DNA of 64,000 nucleotides from Pseudomonas sp. URIL14HWK12:I12 (GTDB taxonomy: Bacteria; Pseudomonadota; Gammaproteobacteria; Pseudomonadales; Pseudomonadaceae), in the NCBI RefSeq assembly GCF_003097135.1, contig NZ_QEQL01000003.1, positions 372,001 through 436,000 on the forward strand. Reading direction: 5' to 3'. The notes beneath the pieces were generated by a model, which saw only the letters and a list, made by a program, of their open reading frames with translations, was not told where the DNA came from and did no database searches. Positions 8,633 to 17,500 of the stretch are shown here, one piece after another. Numbering within the stretch: position 1 is the first letter of the stretch; the number at the start of each line of letters is the position of its first letter. A program made the translations under genes and the position numbers.

Positions 8633-9694
8633 TTGCGCGTTCTGCTGATCAAAACCTCCTCGCTGGGGGATGTCATCCACGCCATGCCGGCGCTCACCGA
8701 CGCCGCGCGGGCGATCCCCGGCATTCGTTTCGATTGGGTGGTCGAAGAAGGCTTCGCCGAGCTGCCCACCTGGCACCCAGCCGTCGACAAGGTGATCCCG
8801 GTGGCCGTTCGCCGCTGGCGCAAGAACCTCTGGCAAACCTACAAGAGCGGCGAATGGAAGGCGTTCAAGGCTGCCGTGGGCGAGCGCCGGTACGACCTGG
8901 TGATCGACGCCCAAGGCCTGCTCAAGAGCGCGTGGCTCACCCGTTACGTGAAAGCGCCGGTGGCCGGCATGGACAAAAACTCCGCCCGGGAGCCGATCGC
9001 TGCGCGCTTCTACGACCGCAAGGTGCCGGTGATCAAAGGCCAGCACGCGGTGGAGCGGTTGCGCCTGCTGTTCGCCCTGGCCCTGGGCTATGACCTGCCG
9101 CCAGGTGCCGGCCAGTACGGGCTTGACCGGTCCCGGCTGCTCAGCATTCCCAACCCCACTTCTTATGTGGTGTTTCTGCATGGCACCACCTGGGCGACCA
9201 AGCATTGGCCCGAGGTGTACTGGCGCGAGCTTGCCGAGCGCCTGCGCCTGGCTGGCATCGGCGTGCGCTTGCCGTGGGGCAATGAAGAAGAATTTCGGCG
9301 TGCGCATCGCATCGCCGCCGGCATGAACAACGTGCAGGTGCTCCCCAAGCTCAACCTGGCAGGGGTCGCCGCCGTACTGGTGCAGGCGCGGGCCTGCGTT
9401 GCGGTAGACACCGGCCTTGGCCATCTAGCCGCAGCGCTGGATGTGCCCACGGTGTCGGTGTATGGGCCTACCAACCCGGGCCTGACCGGCGCCTATGGCC
9501 GCACCCAGGTGCACCTGGCAAGCGATTGGCCCTGCGCGCCATGCCTGCAGAAGCACTGCACTTACAAACCCACGCCGGAGGACCTGGCGCGGCACGATCT
9601 CAAACGCGAAGGGCCGTTGTGCTTCACCCGCGTGAACCCCGAGCGTGTGGCAGGGCAGTTAAGCACGCTGTTGTTGGCCGAGGGCATGCGTTGA
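8633..9694 (+). CDS. waaC: ADP-heptose:LPS heptosyltransferase I
   Basis: Adds heptose I to Kdo2-lipid A. The protein is 353 aa, GT9 family. It starts RVLLIKTSSLGDVIHAMPAL and has VDTGLGHLAAAL near the C-terminus, the signature shared with WaaF. The start is TTG at 8633, with GGAGG at 8619-8623. No ATG or GTG is suitably placed. It is translationally coupled to waaF (1-nt gap) and to waaG (TGATG overlap). Confidence 0.96.
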   Translation: MRVLLIKTSSLGDVIHAMPALTDAARAIPGIRFDWVVEEGFAELPTWHPAVDKVIPVAVRRWRKNLWQTYKSGEWKAFKAAVGERRYDLVIDAQGLLKSAWLTRYVKAPVAGMDKNSAREPIAARFYDRKVPVIKGQHAVERLRLLFALALGYDLPPGAGQYGLDRSRLLSIPNPTSYVVFLHGTTWATKHWPEVYWRELAERLRLAGIGVRLPWGNEEEFRRAHRIAAGMNNVQVLPKLNLAGVAAVLVQARACVAVDTGLGHLAAALDVPTVSVYGPTNPGLTGAYGRTQVHLASDWPCAPCLQKHCTYKPTPEDLARHDLKREGPLCFTRVNPERVAGQLSTLLLAEGMR

Positions 9695-10818
9695 TGCAGT
9701 TGGCGTTCGTTTTGTACAAGTATTTTCCGTTCGGCGGCCTGCAGCGCGACTTCATGCGCATCGCCCTGGAGTGCCAGCGGCGCGGGCATGCCATTCGCGT
9801 CTATACGCCCATCTGGCAGGGTGAGGTGCCCCCCGGCTTCGATGTACGCATCGTTCCGGCCAGGGCGTTGTTCAACCACCATCGCAACGAGAAACTCACC
9901 GCCTGGATGCAGGCAGACCTCGCCCGCGACCCGGTCGACCGGCTGGTGGGCTTCAACAAGATGCCGGGGCTGGACGTTTACTACGCCGCCGACGGCTGCT
10001 TCGAAGACAAGGCACAGACGCTGCGTAATCCGCTGTATCGCTATTTCGGCCGTTACAAGCATTTCGCCGACTACGAGCGGGCCGTGTTCTCGCCCGAGTC
10101 CAAAACGCAGATCCTGATGATTTCCGAGGTGCAGCAGCCGCTGTTCGTCAAGCATTACGGCACCCCCGCCGAGCGCTTCCACCTGCTGCCCCCCGGTATT
10201 GCCCAGGACCGCCGCCGCCCGGCGGACGCCGGCGCCATTCGCGCGGCGTTTCGCCAGGAGTTCGGCCTGGCCGAGCAGGACCGCCTGCTGGTGCAGATCG
10301 GCTCGGGCTTCAAGACCAAGGGCACCGACCGCAGCCTCAAGGCGTTGGCGGCACTGCCCGAGGCGCTGCGCAAGCGCACGCGCCTGTTCGTGATCGGCCA
10401 GGACGACCCCAAGGTGTTCCAGTTGCAGGCCCGGGCGCTTGGGCTGGGCGAGCAGGTCAGCTTCATGAAGGGCCGGCCCGATATTCCGCGCTTTCTGCTG
10501 GGCGCCGATGCGCTGATCCACCCGGCCTACAACGAAAACACCGGTACCGTGTTACTGGAGGCGCTGGTGGCGGGGCTGCCGGTGCTGGTGAGCGCAGTGT
10601 GCGGCTACGCCCACTACATCGCCGAGGCCGGCAGCGGGCTTGTGCTTGACGAGCCTTTCGAACAGGCCCAACTCAACCGCTACCTGGCGCAGATGCTTCA
10701 GGACGATGCCGCGCGTGAGCGTTGGGCCGCCCAAGGCCTGGCCTTCGCCGAGCACGCCGACCTCTACAGCATGCCCGAGCATGCCGCCGATCTGATCCTG
10801 AGCGAGGCCCAGGCATGA
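9694..10818 (+). CDS. waaG: LPS core glucosyltransferase I
   Basis: GT4-family glycosyltransferase adding the first hexose to heptose II of the core. The protein is 374 aa. The N-terminus MQLAFVLYKYFPFGGLQRD is diagnostic, and the C-terminal GT-B half has a HPAYNENTGTVLLEAL motif carrying the donor-binding glutamates. The ATG at 9694 overlaps the waaC stop (TGATG), and the gene overlaps waaP by ATGA. Confidence 0.96.
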   Translation: MQLAFVLYKYFPFGGLQRDFMRIALECQRRGHAIRVYTPIWQGEVPPGFDVRIVPARALFNHHRNEKLTAWMQADLARDPVDRLVGFNKMPGLDVYYAADGCFEDKAQTLRNPLYRYFGRYKHFADYERAVFSPESKTQILMISEVQQPLFVKHYGTPAERFHLLPPGIAQDRRRPADAGAIRAAFRQEFGLAEQDRLLVQIGSGFKTKGTDRSLKALAALPEALRKRTRLFVIGQDDPKVFQLQARALGLGEQVSFMKGRPDIPRFLLGADALIHPAYNENTGTVLLEALVAGLPVLVSAVCGYAHYIAEAGSGLVLDEPFEQAQLNRYLAQMLQDDAARERWAAQGLAFAEHADLYSMPEHAADLILSEAQA

Positions 10819-11621
10819 CCCTGATGTTGCTGGAACCCTTCAAGGGCCTGTGGGCCGGGCACGATCCCTTCGAAGCCGTCGAGGCGTTGCAGGGTGAGGT
10901 GTACCGCGAGCTCGAAGGCCGCCGTACCCTGCGCACCGAGGTGCAGGGGCGCGGGTATTTTGTGAAGATCCACCGAGGCATCGGCTGGGGCGAGATCGTC
11001 AAGAACCTGGCCAGCGCCAAGCTGCCGGTGCTGGGTGCAGGCCAGGAGTGGCGCGCCATCGAGCGCCTGCACCAGGCCGGCATCGCCACCATGACCGCCG
11101 TGGCCTATGGCGAACGGGGCAGCAACCCTGCGCGGCAGCATTCGTTCATCATCACCGAGGAGCTTGCGCCCACGGTGAGCCTGGAAGACTACAGCCTGAA
11201 CTGGCGCGCCCATCCACCGGCGCCTGCGCTCAAGCACGCCCTGATCGCCAAGGTCGCGGGCATGGTTGGCGGCATGCACCGGGCCGGCGTGAACCACCGC
11301 GACTGCTACATCTGCCATTTCCTGCTGCACACCGACCGGCCGATCAGCCCCTGCGACCTTCCGGTGTCGGTGATCGACCTGCACCGTGCGCAAACCCGCT
11401 CGCACACCCCTCGCCGGTGGCGCGACAAAGACCTGGCGGCGCTGTACTTCTCGGCGCTCGACATCGGCTTGACCCGCCGCGACAAGCTGCGCTTTCTGCG
11501 TGATTACTTTCGGCTGCCGCTGCGCCAGGTATTACGTGACGAGGCACGCCTGCTGGCCTGGCTCGAACGCAAGGCGGCGAGCCTCTATGCGCGCAAGCAG
11601 CGCTATGGAGACGCTCTCTGA
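10815..11621 (+). CDS. waaP: LPS core heptose(I) kinase
   Basis: Phosphorylates heptose I of the inner core. Core phosphates bind divalent cations and stabilise the outer membrane, and WaaP is reported essential in P. aeruginosa. The protein is 268 aa with a kinase-like fold: nucleotide lysine K51 (GYFVKIH), catalytic loop HRDCYICH with Asp163, and metal-binding Asp188 (VIDLH). The ATG at 10815 overlaps the waaG stop. Confidence 0.96.
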   Translation: MTLMLLEPFKGLWAGHDPFEAVEALQGEVYRELEGRRTLRTEVQGRGYFVKIHRGIGWGEIVKNLASAKLPVLGAGQEWRAIERLHQAGIATMTAVAYGERGSNPARQHSFIITEELAPTVSLEDYSLNWRAHPPAPALKHALIAKVAGMVGGMHRAGVNHRDCYICHFLLHTDRPISPCDLPVSVIDLHRAQTRSHTPRRWRDKDLAALYFSALDIGLTRRDKLRFLRDYFRLPLRQVLRDEARLLAWLERKAASLYARKQRYGDAL

Positions 11622-12355
11622 TGGCCGGGTGGAAACTGGAGCCTGAGTATCAGCACCTGGCCGAAGCCTTCGGCAGCCTGGAGGCGGTGTTCGCGTTGCA
11701 AGGCGAGCGCCTGACCAACGACAACCTCTCGGAGGTGATCCGGGTGCGGCTGGAGGGGGTGATGTATTACGTCAAGCGCTATACCGGCGCCGGCCGTGGC
11801 CTGCGCCGGTACGTGGGGCGCCCGCGAGTGCGCGCGGAGTGGCAGAACCTCAAGCGTTTCGCGCAATGGGGTATCCCCACCGCCGAAGTGGTGGCCTGGG
11901 GGCTGGAGCGTGACGGTGTCGCCTTTGGCCGCGGCGCGCTCATTACCCGTGAGTTGCCGCATACCCAAGACCTGGACCTTCTGGCGAACCAGCACGATGC
12001 GCGCCTGCGCAACCGGGCCTGGGTGGACTACGTCAGCCAGCAGGTCGCCCGCCACACCCGCCAGATGCACGATCACCACTTCACTCACAACGACCTGAAG
12101 TGGCGTAACCTGCTGGTGGACGATCAGGACACGGTGTTCTTCATCGATTGCCCCAACGGCGCGTTCTGGTACAGCTTCATGCTGCGTTACCGCATCACCA
12201 AAGACCTGGCTTGCCTGGACAAAGTGGGCAAATACCACCTCTCGCGTACCCAGCGGCTGCGTTTCTATCTCCAATACCGCAGGCGCGAGCGCCTGAACGC
12301 GTCGGATAAAAAGCGCATCCGGCACATCCTGAGCTTCTTCGAGGGGCGCGAATGA
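11621..12355 (+). CDS. wapP: LPS core kinase-like protein (WapP / PA5008 type)
   Basis: Predicted second core sugar kinase of the lipopolysaccharide kinase (Kdo/WaaP) family. The protein is 244 aa. All catalytic elements are present: K52 (YYVKRY), the loop HNDLKWRN with Asp158, and Asp176 (FFIDC). It is expected to act in the cytoplasm on the nascent core, probably on a heptose position other than that of WaaP; this is inferred from the family. The start overlaps the waaP stop by one base. Confidence 0.85.
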   Translation: MAGWKLEPEYQHLAEAFGSLEAVFALQGERLTNDNLSEVIRVRLEGVMYYVKRYTGAGRGLRRYVGRPRVRAEWQNLKRFAQWGIPTAEVVAWGLERDGVAFGRGALITRELPHTQDLDLLANQHDARLRNRAWVDYVSQQVARHTRQMHDHHFTHNDLKWRNLLVDDQDTVFFIDCPNGAFWYSFMLRYRITKDLACLDKVGKYHLSRTQRLRFYLQYRRRERLNASDKKRIRHILSFFEGRE

Positions 12356-13104
12356 ACACTTTCAATGGGGCCGATGCCCAAGCCCTGCTGGCGCGCCACG
12401 GGCTCGACAGCTTCCAGGCCCTGTGGAACCTGCAGCTGACCGCGGTGGACGAGCCCAACACCGGCCGGGGCGGGTGGAGCAGCGTTTATCGGCTGGAGCT
12501 CGAAGGCCAGGGGTTCTTCCTCAAGCGCCAGAGCGGCTACCTCACCCGTACGCTTCGCCGGCCATTCGGTGAGCCAACCTTTGCCCGCGAGTTCCGCAAC
12601 ATCCAGCGTTACCGCCGCATGGGTATTCCTTCGCTAGACGCTGTGTTCTACGGCCAGCATCAAGCCGCCGAAGGCACCCAGGCGGTGCTGTTGACCCGCG
12701 CGCTGGATGACTGGGCAGACCTGGAGTCGTGGAACGACCGCTGGGCCGAGGTGCCGCCAGAAGGCCGCCAGGCCATCCTCGCTGCCGTCGGCGGCCTGGC
12801 GCGTACCCTGCACGGTGCGGGGCAGGTTCACAACTGCTTCTACCCCAAACATGTTTTCCTGCGCGAAAAGGCCGGGCAGTTCCAGGCCTGCCTGATCGAC
12901 CTGGAAAAAACCCGGCCGTTGATCTTCGGCCGGCGCGACCGGGTTCGCGACCTGGAGCCCTTGCTGCGGCGCTCGCACATGTGGAGCGACGACGAGATTC
13001 GGCTGATGCTGGCTGCCTATCTCAAGCAGCCTGCCGAGGGGGCCGAAGTGGGCGCCTGGCTTGAACAGCTGGGGCGCCGCCGCCGCCACAAAGGAAACCG
13101 CTGA
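12352..13104 (+). CDS. wapQ: InaA/WapQ-like kinase-fold protein (PA5007 type)
   Basis: Lipopolysaccharide-kinase-family protein of 250 aa in the core operon. A nucleotide-binding lysine is present (FFLKRQ, K58), as is the metal-site Asp (LIDLEKTRP, Asp183). The catalytic loop reads HNCFYPKH, so the position of the catalytic Asp in WaaP is Cys162. The same HxC form is typical of InaA relatives. It may use another residue or be non-catalytic. It is joined to its neighbours by ATGA and TGATG overlaps. Confidence 0.82.
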   Translation: MNTFNGADAQALLARHGLDSFQALWNLQLTAVDEPNTGRGGWSSVYRLELEGQGFFLKRQSGYLTRTLRRPFGEPTFAREFRNIQRYRRMGIPSLDAVFYGQHQAAEGTQAVLLTRALDDWADLESWNDRWAEVPPEGRQAILAAVGGLARTLHGAGQVHNCFYPKHVFLREKAGQFQACLIDLEKTRPLIFGRRDRVRDLEPLLRRSHMWSDDEIRLMLAAYLKQPAEGAEVGAWLEQLGRRRRHKGNR

Positions 13105-14561
13105 TGCAACTGGCCGAACTGCAGAAGGCCGGCCGAGCGCCGGCCGTGCCACTGAATGTGACGTTGGCCGATGCCGCCGGCATCGCTGATCTCCAACTGC
13201 TGACCCTGCTGCGCGTGCTGCCTGGCCAGCGCTATGTGGGTGCTGGTGTGTGGCGTGGCCGCCCGGTGCTGGCCAAGCTGTTGGTGGGGCCCAAGGCGAG
13301 CCGCCACTTCGAGCGTGAGCTCGAAGGCGTGAAGCTGCTGCAGGCGCAGGGGCTGACCACGCCCCAGTTGCTGGCCGACGGGCTGGAGGCAGGGCAGGGG
13401 GGCTGGCTGTTGTTCGAGCTGCTGGACCCAGTACAGAGCCTGGGCCAGGCCTGGGAAGCTGTGGAGCATCTGCCGGTGCTGGCCGATGAACAGTCGGCGG
13501 TGCTTGGCCAGGCCCTGGAAGCAGTGGCTCGGATGCACCTCAAAGGCCTGTGGCAGGAAGACCTGCACCTGGACAACCTGCTGCGCGCCAACGGCCAGCT
13601 CTACCTGATCGACGGTGCCGGCGTGCGCGCCGACGAAGCGGGCAAGCCCTTGCCCCGCGAGCGAGTGCTGGAAAACCTCGGGGTGTTCTTTGCCCAGCTG
13701 CCGCCAGCGCTGGCGCCGTTCACCGAAGAGCTGCTGGTGCACTACCTGATGGCCAATAGCGAGCATGCCTTGCCGCTGGAGGCGCTGCAAAGGCAGGTCG
13801 ACAAGGTACGGGCCTGGCGCCTGAAAGACTACCTGGCCAAGGCCGGGCGAGACTGCACGCTGTTCAGCGTTGAACGCGATGCCTCGGGTTTGACGGCCAT
13901 GCGCCGAGATCAGGCTGCCCCTATGGCCGAAGTGCTGGAGCACGCCGATGCGCTGATCGATGCCGGGCACCTCTACAAGACCGGCGGGGCCGCGACCGTA
14001 GCTCGTATTCAAGCTCAAGGCCGTACGCTGGTGGTCAAGCGCTACAACATCAAGAATGCTCTGCACTGGCTCAAGCGCTTCTGGCGCCCCAGCCGTGCCT
14101 GGCATTCGTGGATCGCGGCGCACCGCCTTGCCTTTCTCGGCATCGCTACGCCTCTGCCCCTGGCCGTGCGCGAAAGCCGAACCCTGGGCCTGCGTGGCCG
14201 TGCCTGGCTGGTTACCGAGTACCTCGAGGGGCCCGACATCATTGAACGGTGGGCACCTTATACCGAGAGCGGCGAGGTGCCCGAGCCCGAGCTGCTGGCG
14301 CTTGATGAGCTGTTTCAGGCCCTGATGCGCGAACGCATCAGCCACGGCGATCTCAAGGGCCACAATCTGTTCTGGCACCAGGGGCGGTGGGCGTTGATCG
14401 ATCTGGATGCAATGCGCCAGCACGCGAGTGCAGGCAGCTTCGCAGCGGCCTACGCACGGGACCGCGAAAGGTTCCTGCGCAACTGGCCCGAGGGAAGCGC
14501 TCTGCGTGGGCTGCTGGAAGCCAGGGTTCCAGCAGCCCTTGGCGAGGTCAGTCGACCTTGA
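13104..14561 (+). CDS. Tandem kinase-domain protein in LPS core operon (PA5006 type)
   Basis: Protein of 485 aa made of two kinase-fold modules. Module 1 (about 1-235) has K58 (VLAKLL), the loop QEDLHLDN (Asp153, Asn158) and Asp170. Module 2 (about 290-485) has K312 (VVKRYN), HGDLKGHN (Asp416, Asn421) and Asp433. Both therefore look potentially catalytic. Target unknown; position at the end of waaF-waaC-waaG-waaP-wapP-wapQ implies core phosphorylation. The last 14 bp overlap the 3' end of the convergent toxin-like gene. Confidence 0.85.
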   Translation: MQLAELQKAGRAPAVPLNVTLADAAGIADLQLLTLLRVLPGQRYVGAGVWRGRPVLAKLLVGPKASRHFERELEGVKLLQAQGLTTPQLLADGLEAGQGGWLLFELLDPVQSLGQAWEAVEHLPVLADEQSAVLGQALEAVARMHLKGLWQEDLHLDNLLRANGQLYLIDGAGVRADEAGKPLPRERVLENLGVFFAQLPPALAPFTEELLVHYLMANSEHALPLEALQRQVDKVRAWRLKDYLAKAGRDCTLFSVERDASGLTAMRRDQAAPMAEVLEHADALIDAGHLYKTGGAATVARIQAQGRTLVVKRYNIKNALHWLKRFWRPSRAWHSWIAAHRLAFLGIATPLPLAVRESRTLGLRGRAWLVTEYLEGPDIIERWAPYTESGEVPEPELLALDELFQALMRERISHGDLKGHNLFWHQGRWALIDLDAMRQHASAGSFAAAYARDRERFLRNWPEGSALRGLLEARVPAALGEVSRP

Positions 14562-17500
14562 TCATGCCGAAGTCACGCATGGCTGCCGTCAGCGCGGCGA
14601 GATCATCGAACGGTCGGCCATGCACGGTGCTCCAGCTGGGCCGGTCGACGTACAGCCGGCCATCGGCACGGGTAGTGATCGCAGTCTGGTGAACCTCCCC
14701 ATTGCGGGAGCGGTGCCAGATGTACGAGCGAGCCGGGTCGCTGCTATCGATCAAGTATTGCCCAGGCCGGTGCAGGCGCTGCTCGGGCGCAAGCGGTGCG
14801 CGATGGCCATGGGGCTGCACCGCCAGCAGCAAGTCGCACTTGACCATGACTTCACGGCCCCCTCGTGCGCTGGCGATTTCGCCAGGGTCGGCAATAGCGG
14901 CATGGCCCTGCCCAGGAGGAACATCGCGCACCCTCAAGCCAATGGCGCCCTGCAATTCCGCCAGGCCAGGCACGGTTTGCTGGTAGGTGTTAGCGTGTGT
15001 GTTGCCCACCAGCGCGACCCAGTTGTGTGCGCCAACGGCCGCCTGGTGCCGCTCGATAGCCCGGTTGGCGTAGAAGTTCATCATGCGCTGGCGAGTGGTG
15101 TGCTGGGGGCCCATCACATCCATTCCATCCAGGCGGTAGGTGGCGGCGCAGTCGATCGCTCGAATATCCAGGCCTTTGTCCCGTGCACGAACCACCAGCT
15201 GTTCGAAGTTGTAGGTTTTGGCCGAGTCGGTGTGATGCCCCCAGTCAAGCGTTCTGAGGTCATCCAGCAACTGGCGGCTCATCACGCCGGTTTGCACGAA
15301 GTGGTCAAGGTCGAGCTGGTTCGCGTCGGCCAGTAGATGCTCCAGGTAAAGGGTCTTCACATTGCAGTCCAGCAGTGTGTCGAGGTTGTCGATCAGGAAT
15401 TGCTTGCTACCCACGTGAGCGTGCGCCTCGCCGACCACTAACCCACGGGTTTTATCGTAGATACCGCGCAGCAAAGCGGCATCGCCCGGTATCAGGTTGA
15501 CGTTGGGCAATTCCGGGCGGGGCGGCAGCACCTGGGTCAGCACTGCGTGTGAGTCGTTCAGGATCTTGGCGCGTAAAGAAAAAAACGCTTCCTGAGTGGG
15601 ATGAATGCTGGTGTCGAACGTGAAGTAGTTATTGTCCAGCGCTTTGCCGTTGTGCGCCTTGATCTTGTGAAAGGTAGCGATATGCTGCGGCGGGAGATGG
15701 TATTCGGCATCCCACAAGCGCAATTGCAGTTCACTGCTCGGTTCTGTCACCGGCAAGGAGGCGTCAGGGTCAGCCACCCAGCGGCCTGCGCGGTCGCGCT
15801 TGAGCATTGCTGCGGGTTTGGCCCCTGCGCCAGGGTCGTGCCGGCGGACGTGAAGCTCCAGCGTTTTAGGGTCCAGTGTCCAGTTCACCCGCTCTTCAGG
15901 CGTCGGCACCGGTTGGGCTGCCTGCGGGGGCGCGGCCTCAAGGTGCAGGGTCAGGTCTGCTGCTGCGATGTTGCCTGTGAGCGCCGGGCCGCCGGCATCC
16001 TCGACCCTTACACTGACCACGCCCTGCACCTGCGCTACGCCTGGCACGCCGTCGTGGGCCAACGCCAATCGGTGTTCCAGGAGGGCGATCCAGCGCTCTT
16101 CGGGAGCGGCCTGGCATGCCGAGCCTATGATCCGATTGGCAATGAAGCCTCGCATCCTTGTGGCCGAGGCTGCACCTTCTGCCGCAGGCGCCAGCCCAAA
16201 GTCGTAGCTGACCGACGTATTGAGCGCGCGGACTTCGATACCGTGGCGGTGCGCGGCCTTGATCAGGTGGTAGTAGTCCAGGCCGCTTCCCTTGGGCGCC
16301 AGCAAGCCATGGTGGGCAAATGCATAGAAGTGCTTGAGCGTGCGCGAGCCACTCCGAGCACGGGCGCCGAGCGCCTTGTATTTCTGCAGTTTGGCGGCGT
16401 GAATATCAGCCAGCAGGTGTTCCAGGTAAAGCACCGTGACGCCTTGTTCTGCCAGCGCGGGCATGCTGTCGATCAACAGTTTTTTGCTCGCCGGGGAGTT
16501 CAGCGTTTCGGCGATGACTACCCCGCGATGGTGCGCCGCGATCTCGACCAGCGCCTGACCGGAGGGCCCCGCGGCGGGTGCCACCACCGAGGGCCGTGGC
16601 GGCAGCGCCAAGCCCTGGTACCAGGCCGATGCGTCGTGCGCCAGGGTGCTGCGCAGGCGAGCGTAGGTATCCTTTGCGGTCGAAACGAGTGCGTTGTGGG
16701 TGGGCGCCGCCCATTGCTCCAGCGCCCTCGCGGCGGGGGTGCCCGGCGGGCAAGCGATTGCCATGGCGTGGTTGTGCAGCTCGGTCGGTAATTCGTAGGC
16801 GCTTGTCACACTGCGTGTGGTCGCTGTACCTGTAGGGGCGCCACCGAGCAGGCCTGCTGGCGATAGCCGCGCCCACTGGCCCTGTGCATTGCGAACGACA
16901 GGCTGGCGGCCGCTGAAGGAGAATGGATTGGCAGGGTCGACGATGTACCAGCACCTGTCGGCTGCGACGTACTGAACCTGGAAATGCTGTTGCCCCATGG
17001 CTATGTAGAAGCGGCCTTCGAGCTGGACGACGCCCTGCGCGTGGCTGCTGGTCAGAGGCGTTGCGCGACTTAGGTCCACTTCCACGGCGTAGGCCTGGGC
17101 TGATGGATGAGGCGCCGACGCCGCATCCAGGCGCTGCCAGGCACCGTCTTTGTTCTGCCTGACATAACGACCGCTGCCAGTGAGCGAGCCGTCCTCGGCG
17201 GCGTGAAGCACTTCATGGACGTGCGCGCCATGGCTCTTTCCTGCATAGACCAGCTGATGTCCCAAGGGAACCGGCAGCGGGCCTGCCGGCTCCAGCAAGG
17301 GGCGTGTGGCGCGGGTGGGCCTTGCCTGGCGAATCAGATGGCCAAACCCTTTGAGCCCTGATGTCAGGTCGCCTGCCGCCCCTGCGCCATTGAGCAATGC
17401 CGAGAAGAGCAACAAGCCAGCTTCGTCTTCATTGCCCTCGGCGAACGCCTTCAGCCCTTTGGAGTAATCACGCAAGGCCAGCGTGGCACCCACGGCAAAA

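Noticed and set aside
15601..16791. A 396-codon plus-strand frame opposite the large toxin-like gene, considered as an immunity gene
   Set aside because: No start signal, no domain and composition matching an antisense shadow. No immunity gene could be supported anywhere in the block.
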